Positions 1 through 7,856 of a DNA stretch of 33,250 bases are shown in pieces; within the stretch, counting starts at the first letter, position 1, and each line of letters starts with the position of its first letter. The DNA is from Myxococcales bacterium (GTDB lineage Bacteria > Myxococcota_A > Polyangia > Fen-1088): assembly GCA_003157775.1 (NCBI GenBank), contig PMKP01000355.1, positions 1 through 33,250 of the forward strand, in the 5' to 3' direction. The translations under genes and the position numbers were made by a program. The notes under the pieces were generated by a model. The model was not told the origin of the DNA and searched no databases. It saw only the letters and a list, made by a program, of their open reading frames with translations.

Positions 1-1
1 G

Positions 2-271
2 ATCCAGAACTTCCACGATGTGAGTGGCGGTTCGAACACGCCCCAAGTCACGCTCGACGGCTATGATTCGTCGCACATGAACAGCATCACGCTCGACAAC
101 GTGATTATCGACGGGATCTCGTCTGCGAACGTGACCGCCTCGTACACAAACGTGACGCTAGGCCCGGGCAACGTGAACTTCCTGCCGTCAGGCGCGAACG
201 TGAACCTGACCAACACCATCTCAGGATCAAGCGCGCCAAATCCGTGCACGAACAAGTGGGTGACGTTCTGA
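2..271 (+). CDS. GH28 family polygalacturonase-like protein, C-terminal fragment (5' end outside window)
   Basis: The frame is open from base 2 to the TGA at 269-271, so only the last 89 or so residues are visible. They contain the pattern IQNFHDVSGGSNTPQVTLDG followed by DSSH and LDNVIIDG, which resembles the last beta-helix rungs of GH28 pectinases, where a T-P-x-x-L-x-G-Y/F-D stretch precedes the C-terminal cap. Two short Asn/Thr-rich strands and an N-P-C-T-x-W-V ending follow. GH28 enzymes hydrolyse alpha-1,4-galacturonan or rhamnogalacturonan outside the cytoplasm. The GTG at 20 is internal and not a start. Assignment to GH28 rests on the rung pattern alone because the catalytic Asp/His residues lie upstream of the window. 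A different pectinase-fold beta-helix protein is the main alternative. The location just upstream of GH43 lipoproteins fits a plant cell-wall degradation locus. Confidence 0.72.
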   Translation: MQNFHDVSGGSNTPQVTLDGYDSSHMNSITLDNVIIDGISSANVTASYTNVTLGPGNVNFLPSGANVNLTNTISGSSAPNPCTNKWVTF

Positions 272-310
272 CTTGGGAAAGACCGTCTTCTTGCGCTAGA
301 ATGTCCGGCC

Positions 311-1465
311 ATGGCGCCAAGTGATCGCTGGCCTGTCCCCAATGAGCTCCCGCCGGCCCTCGGCAGCCCCGTGTTCATGGGGCCGCTCACCCTGCCCGAC
401 GTCCGGCGCAAGCGGCGGTGGGTCTGGCTGCTCTTGTGGACGCTGCTGGTGTTCGCGGGCGGTGTCGCCGCCGGTCCCACGCTGACAAACCAGGCGCTGG
501 CGCTCGTCGCACGCGCGTACTCGATGCTCGGGATGTCCCCTCCGCGGTTCGTGGACAAGCTCAGGCCGGCCGCGCCCACGCTCACGCCGGTTGCGCCTTC
601 GATCGTGCCCCTGCCTGCGCCCCCGCCCAGCGTCGAGGAGCGAGCCGAGGCGCCAGCGGCGGCCGCAGAGCCCGTCGCACCTAGGCCCGCAAAACCCGCC
701 GAGCCCGCAAAACCAGCAGGAGTCGCAGCGCCACAGCCTGCGGCGCGCGCTGAGGCCGTTGCAACAGGCCGCACGGAAACCGCGTTGACGAAAATACCGG
801 TTGCGCGCCCACCTCACGGGAGGAGCGAGACAAGGACCCCGTCGGCCAAGGCCGCGCCTGCCGGAACAGCCGCCAACCCAACCGCCCCGGCCCCAGCAGC
901 CGCCGCCTTCCACGATCCTTTCGCCGAGGGCGCTGAAGGCGCGAACCAGCCCAAGTCCGCCGTCCCCAGCCGCAAGTCCAGACCGTCATTCGACGAGCCC
1001 TCGCCCACGGCGAAGAGTGAGCCAGCGCCGAGGCCCGCGGCTTCCGGGTCGCAGGATTCGCTCGACAACCTGATGGCGGATGTGGTCACGACCAAGAAGG
1101 CCAAGGACAAACCGCGCGAGGGCAAGAGCCTGGACGCCCTGCTGAACGATGTACAAAAGGGCAGTCCCGAGCCGGCGCCGAAGCGCGAAGCTCCAGCGCC
1201 GCCTGCCCCGCTGTCGCAGGCCGATATCTCCAGGGTCATGGCAGGCGTAAAGACGCGCGCCAAAGAATGCGCGCGGCAGCTCGGTCAGAAGGGTATCGCG
1301 GAGCTAAGTCTGGTCGTGGGCAAGGACGGCAACGTCACCGGGGTCAGCGTCGACGGAAAACTGGCGAACACGCCGGTCGCTGCTTGCATTGAAAAGGCTG
1401 CGCGCGCGGCGTCGTTTCCACGCTCCGCCGGCCTGCGCTTCGACTACGCCATCGACGCTCGTTAG
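311..1465 (+). CDS. One-TM envelope protein with Pro/Ala-rich region and TonB/AgmX-like C-terminal domain
   Basis: This 384-residue protein has a short cytoplasmic N-terminus with a basic VRRKRR stretch, one membrane segment at about residues 37-55 (WVWLLLWTLLVFAGGVAAG), then some 240 residues rich in Pro, Ala and Lys. The last 80 residues form a compact domain with the pattern IAELSLVVGKDGNVTGVSVD, then a Cys-containing helix (VAACIEKAARAASFP) and a final strand. That layout is seen in TonB-type and AgmX/PglI C-terminal domains of myxobacteria, which span the periplasm and contact outer-membrane or motility complexes. The ATG at 311 is used because it gives a normal N-in topology; the ribosome-binding site is weak. 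No ExbB/ExbD genes are adjacent, so the partner is unknown. The gene could serve uptake of oligosaccharides released by the neighbouring hydrolases, but this is only positional inference. Confidence 0.62.
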   Translation: MAPSDRWPVPNELPPALGSPVFMGPLTLPDVRRKRRWVWLLLWTLLVFAGGVAAGPTLTNQALALVARAYSMLGMSPPRFVDKLRPAAPTLTPVAPSIVPLPAPPPSVEERAEAPAAAAEPVAPRPAKPAEPAKPAGVAAPQPAARAEAVATGRTETALTKIPVARPPHGRSETRTPSAKAAPAGTAANPTAPAPAAAAFHDPFAEGAEGANQPKSAVPSRKSRPSFDEPSPTAKSEPAPRPAASGSQDSLDNLMADVVTTKKAKDKPREGKSLDALLNDVQKGSPEPAPKREAPAPPAPLSQADISRVMAGVKTRAKECARQLGQKGIAELSLVVGKDGNVTGVSVDGKLANTPVAACIEKAARAASFPRSAGLRFDYAIDAR

Positions 1466-1472
1466 CAAGCGA

Positions 1473-1709
1473 ATGACCTATGTGCGCAAGGACGTTCCCC
1501 CGCTCATCGTGGTCCAAGGAGCGAACGACACAACGGCACCGGTAGCTGACAGCCTCCGTTTGGTTGCTAACCTGACCGCTGCTGGCGCCGATGCCACCAT
1601 GCATGAGGTAGCCGGCGCAGGTCACGGATTCACCACCCCCGCCGCCGCCTGGCCAGATGCGGAAGCGGCCATGTTCGACTGGCTCACCCTGAAGGGCCTT
1701 GCCGAGTAG
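1473..1709 (+). pseudogene. Remnant of an alpha/beta-hydrolase (esterase/peptidase S9-like), C-terminal piece only
   Basis: Directly after the stop of the TonB-like gene a 78-codon frame encodes only the end of an alpha/beta hydrolase. It shows a beta-strand plus catalytic-Asp loop (PPLIVVQGANDTTAPV), a helix, and the catalytic-His loop (VAGAGHGF), followed by a terminal helix with W-x-D-A and F-D-W-L. The nucleophile Ser, the oxyanion loop and roughly the first two thirds of a normal hydrolase are absent from this window in any frame. ATG 1473 opens the frame but lacks a clear ribosome-binding site, so translation is doubtful. The fragment probably marks a deletion or rearrangement junction near 1465-1473. 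In context the lost gene may have been a carbohydrate or pectin esterase, which is inference. Confidence 0.7.
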
Positions 1710-1936
1710 CCCCCCGGGGCCTTGCCTTGGGACTTTCCTAGCAAATTTAACCACTTGGAACGCTAGACCGTGGTGCGCCAGGTCCGCGGGCAGTGTGGCC
1801 ACGGCACCTGGCAGGCACGTCGGCGCTTCGCCCATCTCCTGTCCTGGCTTGGCCCGCTCGGCCATTCGATTCGGCTGAGCCGCATGGCCGCGGACGCGGC
1901 ACCTTTGTTCTAGCGTTTTGCCATTTTGGGGGAACC

Positions 1937-3850
1937 ATGCACACTACTCGCAAGACCCATCTTCTTGTCCTCGTACTGCTGGCCGGCGCGTCCATGGCTG
2001 CTGGCTGCAGTGGGAACGGCGCATCGCCCACCAACAGTGCGACGGGCGGTCAAACCGGTGGAGCCACCGCTACCGGCGGTACGACTAGCACGGGTGGCAC
2101 GACCAGCGCCGGTGGACAGCCCGCCACCGGCGGTACCTCCATCAGCACTGGTGGCCCTGCCACCGGAGGGGTGGTTGCTAGCGGAGGGGGCGGCGGTCAG
2201 GGTGCTGGCCCAGCCGGCGGGAACACCAAAACCGGTGGAACCACAGGCACGGGCGGCACCACGAGAACAGGCGGCGCCACTGGAACCAGCGGGACCACCG
2301 CCACCGGCGGCATCATCATCGATGGCGGCATCACCGCCGCGGGCGGGATAACCGTTACGGGTGGAAAAGCCCCGACTGGCGGGAGCAATATCGACGGCGG
2401 CATCACCGCCACGGGCGGAAAGACCGGCGGCATCATCGATGGCGGCATCACCGCCGCGGGCGGGAAAACCACCACGGGCGGCATCGGCGCCACGGGCGGG
2501 ACCACCACCACAGGTGGAACAACCGGTGATGCGGGCGCGGCCACGACCGGTTGGGCGACAATCCACAACGACTTCTTCTGGTATGACACAGACGGCAACT
2601 TGATCAATGTGCGCAGTGGAGCGCTTCGCAAGTTCGGTGACCTTTACTACTGGTATGGCGGCGCCCCGAACGATCACAACCAAACCTGCTATTCGTCGCC
2701 CGATCTAGTCCATTGGACCTACAAGGGCTACGTCCTCACAACCACCGGCGATGCCAACCGAATGGACATCCTGTACAATGCGACGACACAACAATACGTC
2801 ATATTCCTGAAGTACATTGGGAACGGTGCCTATTTTGGCATAGCCACCGGTTCGACTCCCGACGGACAATTTACGTTTAAGAGCCAGACACTCGTAGATG
2901 GCTTCGTGATTGGGGACATGTCGATGTATCAGGACGACGACGGGACAGCGTATCTGGCCTATGTTTGGTGGGAGACCGGTGCCAATAAGGAGCATGGCAT
3001 ATATCGAATGTCGGCGGATTATTTGACCCTAGATACGCGAATGTATCTGTGGAACGAGGGCAGTCGCGAAGCTCCCCACATGTTCAAACGCAACGGCGTT
3101 TACTACTATGGGGTTTCCGAAACCAACGGGATTGATCCGTCAGCCACCCGGTACTACACCGCAACCAACTTGACTGGCCCTTGGTCCGCCGCAACCATGC
3201 TAACCACGCCCGGCTCGACCGTTTCGTACGAAACCCAGTGTGATTTCGTCTTCCCCTTCGCGGGCGCGCAAGGGACCGTCTACATGTACGATGGCGACCG
3301 TTGGGAACCCTCGGGAGGGACCCAGGGCAACTACCTGTGGCTGCCGTTCGAATTCGGCACCGGTCTTATCCCAGAGATGGATTACTACCAAGATTGGGAT
3401 TTGAACGCGGCCGCCGGAACCTGGAGGGCCTTTGATCGTACTACACGCGACCTGGCACTCGGCAAGACCGCCACCGCCTCCTCGGCAGCCGCCGGGAACC
3501 CGGCCTCGGCCGTAACCACGGCCACGACCTACCAAAATTACACAGCTACGCGATGGGAGAGCACGGCGAGCGACCCACAAACGATCACGGTGGACCTTGG
3601 CTCTGCCATGGAAGTCAACAGGGCTATTCTCAAGTGGTACACAGACTATGGCAAAGCATTCAAGATCCAGGTATCGACCGATTCCACAACCTGGACGGAC
3701 GTCTACAGCACGACCACCGGGGCATCGTATTCTGTGACCGACGTTACCTTTGCCAAGACCACAGCGCGCTATGTGCGAATGAACGGTACGCAGAGAGGCA
3801 ATAGCAACGGGTACTCGTTGTTTGCGTTCATGGTTCTGAATGACCCTTAG
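1937..3850 (+). CDS. Secreted GH43 lipoprotein with F5/8 type C domain, tandem copy 1
   Basis: The 637-residue product starts at ATG 1937, which has a GGGGGAA ribosome-binding site and gives a lipoprotein signal (MHTTRKTHLLVLVLLAGASM) with lipobox AAGC and Cys24. Residues 25-205 are a low-complexity linker of Gly-Gly-Thr type repeats. Residues 206-504 are a five-bladed GH43 propeller: N-D-F-F-W-Y-D strand, a Y-Y-W-Y-G strand, Asp327 in GDMSMYQDDDG (likely pKa-modulating Asp), and Glu378 in REAPHMFKRNG (likely general acid). Residues 505-637 are an F5/8 type C (discoidin/CBM32-like) domain with DLALGKTATASS at its start. The blade pattern resembles the exo-beta-1,3-galactanase-like GH43 branch more than arabinanases, but that is by eye. 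It is probably tethered to the envelope and cleaves plant side-chain glycans. It is the first of three paralogues, and its linker is the longest. Confidence 0.85.
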   Translation: MHTTRKTHLLVLVLLAGASMAAGCSGNGASPTNSATGGQTGGATATGGTTSTGGTTSAGGQPATGGTSISTGGPATGGVVASGGGGGQGAGPAGGNTKTGGTTGTGGTTRTGGATGTSGTTATGGIIIDGGITAAGGITVTGGKAPTGGSNIDGGITATGGKTGGIIDGGITAAGGKTTTGGIGATGGTTTTGGTTGDAGAATTGWATIHNDFFWYDTDGNLINVRSGALRKFGDLYYWYGGAPNDHNQTCYSSPDLVHWTYKGYVLTTTGDANRMDILYNATTQQYVIFLKYIGNGAYFGIATGSTPDGQFTFKSQTLVDGFVIGDMSMYQDDDGTAYLAYVWWETGANKEHGIYRMSADYLTLDTRMYLWNEGSREAPHMFKRNGVYYYGVSETNGIDPSATRYYTATNLTGPWSAATMLTTPGSTVSYETQCDFVFPFAGAQGTVYMYDGDRWEPSGGTQGNYLWLPFEFGTGLIPEMDYYQDWDLNAAAGTWRAFDRTTRDLALGKTATASSAAAGNPASAVTTATTYQNYTATRWESTASDPQTITVDLGSAMEVNRAILKWYTDYGKAFKIQVSTDSTTWTDVYSTTTGASYSVTDVTFAKTTARYVRMNGTQRGNSNGYSLFAFMVLNDP

Positions 3851-4022
3851 CACACCAGCACGGCAGGCTCTCTCTTCGAGGGCGCTGCGCATTGTCTTAT
3901 AGTTTCTAGCCAATTCACTTGCTTGAACCAAACCGTATCCTCACTTGCGCCGCGGGCCGCTCCGAATCCGCTGGGGACAAGCGCGATCGTCATTCAAGGT
4001 GTTTGCCACACTCGGGGAAACC

Positions 4023-5873
4023 ATGAAAACAACTCCGAAAACACATCTTCTCATCCTTCTGCTCCTGGTCAGCACTCCGATAGCGGCTGGCTGCAGCGGT
4101 AGCAACGCAACATCCACTGCCGCTGGCGGGACCACCAGCAGCACCGGCGGTGCCACCGGCGCTGGTGGACAACTCGCCACCGGCGGCAGCACCGGCGGTT
4201 CTCTGGCCGGAGGCACCAGCGGCGGCTCGCTGGGCACTGGCGGGGTTGCTACGGGAGGCGCCGGTGCCACCGTCACCGGCGGGGCCACCGCTACCGGCGG
4301 CACCACCAGCAATGGCGGAACCACCCCTGCCGGCGGCACCACCCGAACTGGTGGCAGGACCCCCACTGGTGGCGCAACCGGAGATGGCGGGACAACCGCT
4401 ACCGGGGGGACCACCCGAACTGGCGGCATCGCGGCTACTGGTGGCGCCACCGTTACGGGCGGCACCATCAGAACCGGCGGCACCACCCTTGCTGGAGGGA
4501 CCACCGCCACAGGCGGGAGCTCCGCTTCAGGCGGCACCACCGGTGATGGCGGCGTAGCTCCCACAGGCTGGGTCACAATACATAACGACTTCTTTTGGTA
4601 TGACAGCACCGGATTGTTGATCCAGGTCCGCAGCGGAGCCCTACGCCAATTCAATGGCATCTACTACTGGTTTGGCAGCCAGCCAGGCGGGATCGACCAG
4701 ACTTGCTACGCTTCTACCGACTTGCTCCATTGGACCTACAAGGGCGTTCCGCTGGTCACGGCAAAATTGTGCGACAGAATGGACGTGCTGTACAATGACA
4801 CAACCCAACAATACGTCATGTTCTTGAAATACGATGGAGACAAGGCGTCTTTTGGAACAGCCACTGCTTCAGCCCCCGAAGGACCATACACGTTCTTAGG
4901 CGATGTTCTCGTAGACAACAACTACATCGGCGACATGTCGATGTGGAAGGATGACGACGGGACAGCGTATCTGGCCTACGTTTGGGACCAAGCCGGCCCC
5001 AATCGACAGCATGCCATATACAAAATGTCGGCCGACTATTTGACTCTGGACACGCGAATACACCTATTCGATGTACCTAGTCGTGAGGCCCCGCACATGT
5101 TCAAACGCAACGGCACCTACTACTACGGGGTTTCCGAAACCAATGGGATAAAGCCATCACCAACGCGGTACTACACAGCAACCGCCCTGACTGTGACTGC
5201 CGTTTGGTCTGATGCAACGATGCTAGTCACACCCGGCTCGAGCACCACGTACGAAACGCAGTGCGATTTCGTATTCCCGTTTACGGGTCCGCAAGGGACC
5301 GTCTACATGTTGGACGCCGATCGTTGGATACCAACGGGAGGGTTTCAGGGCGACTACCTGTGGCTGCCCTATACTTTCGACACTGCTGGCAACCCGACGG
5401 CGGATTACTACCAGGATTGGGATTTGAACGTGGCCGCCGGCACCTGGAGGACCTTCGATCGGTCGACGCGCGACCTGGCTCTCGGCAAGACGGCCACCGC
5501 CTCGTCGGCAAACGCCGCGAACCCGGCTTCGTCCGTGACGACGGATACGACCTATCAGAACTACACGTCCACGCGCTGGGAGAGTTCGGCGAGCGACCCG
5601 CAGTGGATCATGGTGGATTTGGGCTCGGCCATGGCAATCGACCGGGTCATTCTCAAGTGGTACACAGATTATGCCAAGGCATTCAAGATCCAGGTATCGA
5701 CCGATTCCACAACCTGGACTGACGTGTTCAGCTCGACCGTCGGGGCATCGTATTCTGTCACTGACGAGAGGTTTGCCTCGACCACGGCGCGGTACGTGCG
5801 AATGAATGGCACGCAAAGGGGCAATGCAAACGGATACTCATTGTTTGCTTTCATGGTTCTGAATGACCCGTAG
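4023..5873 (+). CDS. Secreted GH43 lipoprotein with F5/8 type C domain, tandem copy 2
   Basis: ATG 4023, preceded by GGGGAAA, gives a 616-residue lipoprotein with signal peptide and lipobox IAAGC (Cys24). The linker (residues 25-182) consists of GGT/TGG repeats rich in Thr and Ala. The GH43 propeller spans about 183-483, with Asp304 in GDMSMWKDDDG and Glu355 in REAPHMFKRNG. The F5/8 type C domain spans 484-616. The leader just upstream (GTTTGCCACACTCGGGGAAA) resembles that of copy 1 (GTTTTGCCATTTTGGGGGAA), so the promoter-proximal region may have been duplicated with the gene. Compared with copy 1, the strand after the first catalytic blade reads YYWFGSQPGGIDQTCY instead of YYWYGGAPNDHNQTCY, a position likely near the substrate pocket, so specificity may differ slightly. 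Same envelope location and role are inferred. Confidence 0.85.
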   Translation: MKTTPKTHLLILLLLVSTPIAAGCSGSNATSTAAGGTTSSTGGATGAGGQLATGGSTGGSLAGGTSGGSLGTGGVATGGAGATVTGGATATGGTTSNGGTTPAGGTTRTGGRTPTGGATGDGGTTATGGTTRTGGIAATGGATVTGGTIRTGGTTLAGGTTATGGSSASGGTTGDGGVAPTGWVTIHNDFFWYDSTGLLIQVRSGALRQFNGIYYWFGSQPGGIDQTCYASTDLLHWTYKGVPLVTAKLCDRMDVLYNDTTQQYVMFLKYDGDKASFGTATASAPEGPYTFLGDVLVDNNYIGDMSMWKDDDGTAYLAYVWDQAGPNRQHAIYKMSADYLTLDTRIHLFDVPSREAPHMFKRNGTYYYGVSETNGIKPSPTRYYTATALTVTAVWSDATMLVTPGSSTTYETQCDFVFPFTGPQGTVYMLDADRWIPTGGFQGDYLWLPYTFDTAGNPTADYYQDWDLNVAAGTWRTFDRSTRDLALGKTATASSANAANPASSVTTDTTYQNYTSTRWESSASDPQWIMVDLGSAMAIDRVILKWYTDYAKAFKIQVSTDSTTWTDVFSSTVGASYSVTDERFASTTARYVRMNGTQRGNANGYSLFAFMVLNDP

Positions 5874-5919
5874 GCGACACAACCCGCGGGCAGACGCATT
5901 CTCTTCGAAAGGCGAAGCC

Positions 5920-7818
5920 ATGAGTACAACTCCGCGAGTGCGTCTTTTTGCCCTTGTGCTTTTAGTCAGCCCGCCGATTGCGGTTGGCTGCTCTAGCAGC
6001 AATACGCCGGCCGCCCTCAGTGCCGGAGGCGTCCAAACCGGCGGCGCTGGCGGGGCGGGCACGACGGGTGCGGGTGGACAAACGGCCGCCGGCGGAGGCA
6101 CCGGCGGCGCGCCCGCAGGCGGAGCCGGAGGCAGCTCCGCAAACTCTGGCGGCCTTGCCAGCGGGGGAACCAGTGCCAGCGGAGGGAGCGTTGGTCGCAG
6201 TGGCGGTGCATCTGGTGGGAACACCCAGACCGGCGGAAGCATAGTCACGGGTGGCATTATCAGGTCGGGCGGCACCCCTGCCACTGGAGGGACTGCTGTT
6301 TCCGGCGGAACCATCGCTTCCGGCGGAACCACCCTTGTTGGCGGCACCACCCCTGCCGGCGGAACCACCCCTGCCGGCGGCACTGCCGCGGGCGGAGGTT
6401 CGACTGCTGCTGGTGGCACCACAGCGCGTGGCGGCTCGACCGCTGCCGGTGGCACTACCGCCACCGGCGGCAGCATTGCGGATGGCGGCGTCGCAGCCTC
6501 CGGGTGGGTGACCATACACAACGACTTCTTCTGGTATGACGATACTGGGGCGGCGATCGAGACCCGCGCTGGCTGCCTTCGCAAGTTCGGTGATACCTAC
6601 TACTGGTACGGCCTTTTCGCCTGGCAGGACCCCAAGGCATGGAACGATCAGACCTGCTATGCGTCTTCCGATCTGGTCCATTGGACCTACAAGGGAGTTG
6701 TGCTTCACGTGGATGCGGGTGCCAACAGAATGGACGTACTCTACAACGACACTACTAAGCAATACGTGATGTTTCTCAAGTACGGTGGAGACGCCGCTTC
6801 TCTGGGCATAGCCACGTCTTCGAATCCCGACGGCCAGTTCACCTTCCTCAGCCAGACGCAAGTGGACGGTGCCAACATAGGCGACATGTCGATGTACAAA
6901 GACGACGACGGGAAAGCGTATCTGGCATATGTTTGGGACAAAACTGGCCCGAATCGACAACACGGCATCTACCGAATGTCGGCTGACTATTTGACCCTGG
7001 ACACGCAAATGTACCTGTTTAGTGTGGCTAGTCGCGAGGCCCCGCACATTTTCAAGCGCAACGGTACCTACTACTATGGGGTTTCCGAAACCAACGGGGT
7101 TAATCCATCACCCACCCGTTACTACACAGCAACCAACCTGACCGGCCCCTGGTCTGCCGCAACGATGCTAGTTACGCCCGGCTCGTCCACTACCTACGAC
7201 ACGCAGTGCGATTTCGTCTACCCGTTCACGGGTACGCAAGGGACTGTCTACATGTTGGACGCCGATCGTTGGATACCGACGGGAGGATTTCAGGGTGGCT
7301 ACCTGTGGCTGCCCTATGATTTCGACACCGCTGGCAATCCAACCGCTAATTACTACCAGGATTGGGATTTGAACACCGCCGCCGGCACCTGGAGGGCCTT
7401 CGATCGTACTGCGCGCGACCTGGCACTCGGCAAGATCGCCACCGCCTCCTCGGCAACCACCGCGAACCCGGCCTCGGCCGTAACCACGGCCACGACCTAT
7501 CAGAACTACACAGCCACGCGATGGGAGAGCACGGCGAGTGACCCGCAATCGATCATGGTCGATCTGGGCTCTGCCATGGAGATCGACAGGGCTATTCTCA
7601 AGTGGTACACAGACTATGGCAAGGCGTTCAAGATCCAGGTATCGACCGATTCAACGACCTGGACCGACGTCTACAGCACGACGGTTGGGGCTTCGTATTC
7701 CGTCACGGATGTGACCTTTGCCAAGACCACGGCGCGCTACGTGCGAATGAATGGCACGCAAAGGGGCAATGCAAACGGATACTCATTGTTTGCCTTCATG
7801 GTTCTGAACGACACCTGA
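5920..7818 (+). CDS. Secreted GH43 lipoprotein with F5/8 type C domain, tandem copy 3
   Basis: This copy starts at ATG 5920, only 46 bp after copy 2, with a GAAAGGCGAAG ribosome-binding region. The 632-residue product has lipobox IAVGC (Cys24), a linker at 25-195 richer in Ala and Ser than in the other copies, a GH43 propeller at about 196-499 and an F5/8 type C domain at 500-632. Glu373 in REAPHIFKRNG and the Asp of GDMSMYKDDDG are conserved. It has a few extra residues after the Y-Y-W-Y-G strand (LFAWQDPKAWNDQTCY), a loop extension not seen in copies 1 and 2 that could alter the active-site rim. The short upstream gap suggests co-transcription with copy 2. As in the other copies, I do not see the canonical early A-D-P motif with the usual GH43 catalytic base, consistent with a galactanase-like branch that uses another residue. 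Confidence 0.85.
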   Translation: MSTTPRVRLFALVLLVSPPIAVGCSSSNTPAALSAGGVQTGGAGGAGTTGAGGQTAAGGGTGGAPAGGAGGSSANSGGLASGGTSASGGSVGRSGGASGGNTQTGGSIVTGGIIRSGGTPATGGTAVSGGTIASGGTTLVGGTTPAGGTTPAGGTAAGGGSTAAGGTTARGGSTAAGGTTATGGSIADGGVAASGWVTIHNDFFWYDDTGAAIETRAGCLRKFGDTYYWYGLFAWQDPKAWNDQTCYASSDLVHWTYKGVVLHVDAGANRMDVLYNDTTKQYVMFLKYGGDAASLGIATSSNPDGQFTFLSQTQVDGANIGDMSMYKDDDGKAYLAYVWDKTGPNRQHGIYRMSADYLTLDTQMYLFSVASREAPHIFKRNGTYYYGVSETNGVNPSPTRYYTATNLTGPWSAATMLVTPGSSTTYDTQCDFVYPFTGTQGTVYMLDADRWIPTGGFQGGYLWLPYDFDTAGNPTANYYQDWDLNTAAGTWRAFDRTARDLALGKIATASSATTANPASAVTTATTYQNYTATRWESTASDPQSIMVDLGSAMEIDRAILKWYTDYGKAFKIQVSTDSTTWTDVYSTTVGASYSVTDVTFAKTTARYVRMNGTQRGNANGYSLFAFMVLNDT

Positions 7819-7856
7819 ACCTTCTTGCCAGGAGGGGGGCGCGGGGTGAGCATGTG

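Larger units (their letters stand above)
1937..7818 (+). repeat. Tandem triplication of a GH43 lipoprotein gene
   Basis: Three consecutive genes (1937-3850, 4023-5873, 5920-7818) share the same domain order and the same position of the lipidated Cys (residue 24). Nucleotide similarity is strongest in the 3' F5/8 domain: for example the stretches around 3632-3695, 5649-5715 and 7592-7658 differ at only a few bases. It is weaker in the catalytic core and weakest in the linkers, where repeat number and order differ. The gap between copies shrinks from 172 bp to 46 bp. This is what tandem duplication followed by divergence, with possible gene conversion at the 3' end, would leave. Confidence 0.85.

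Noticed and set aside
3941-4660. Long minus-strand Pro/Val-rich open frames opposite the GH43 linkers (also near 2197-2631, 5838-6584 and 9071-9511)
   Set aside because: They are reverse-strand images of the Gly/Thr repeat codons; their repetitive VPP composition follows directly from the linker DNA and they have no start signals.
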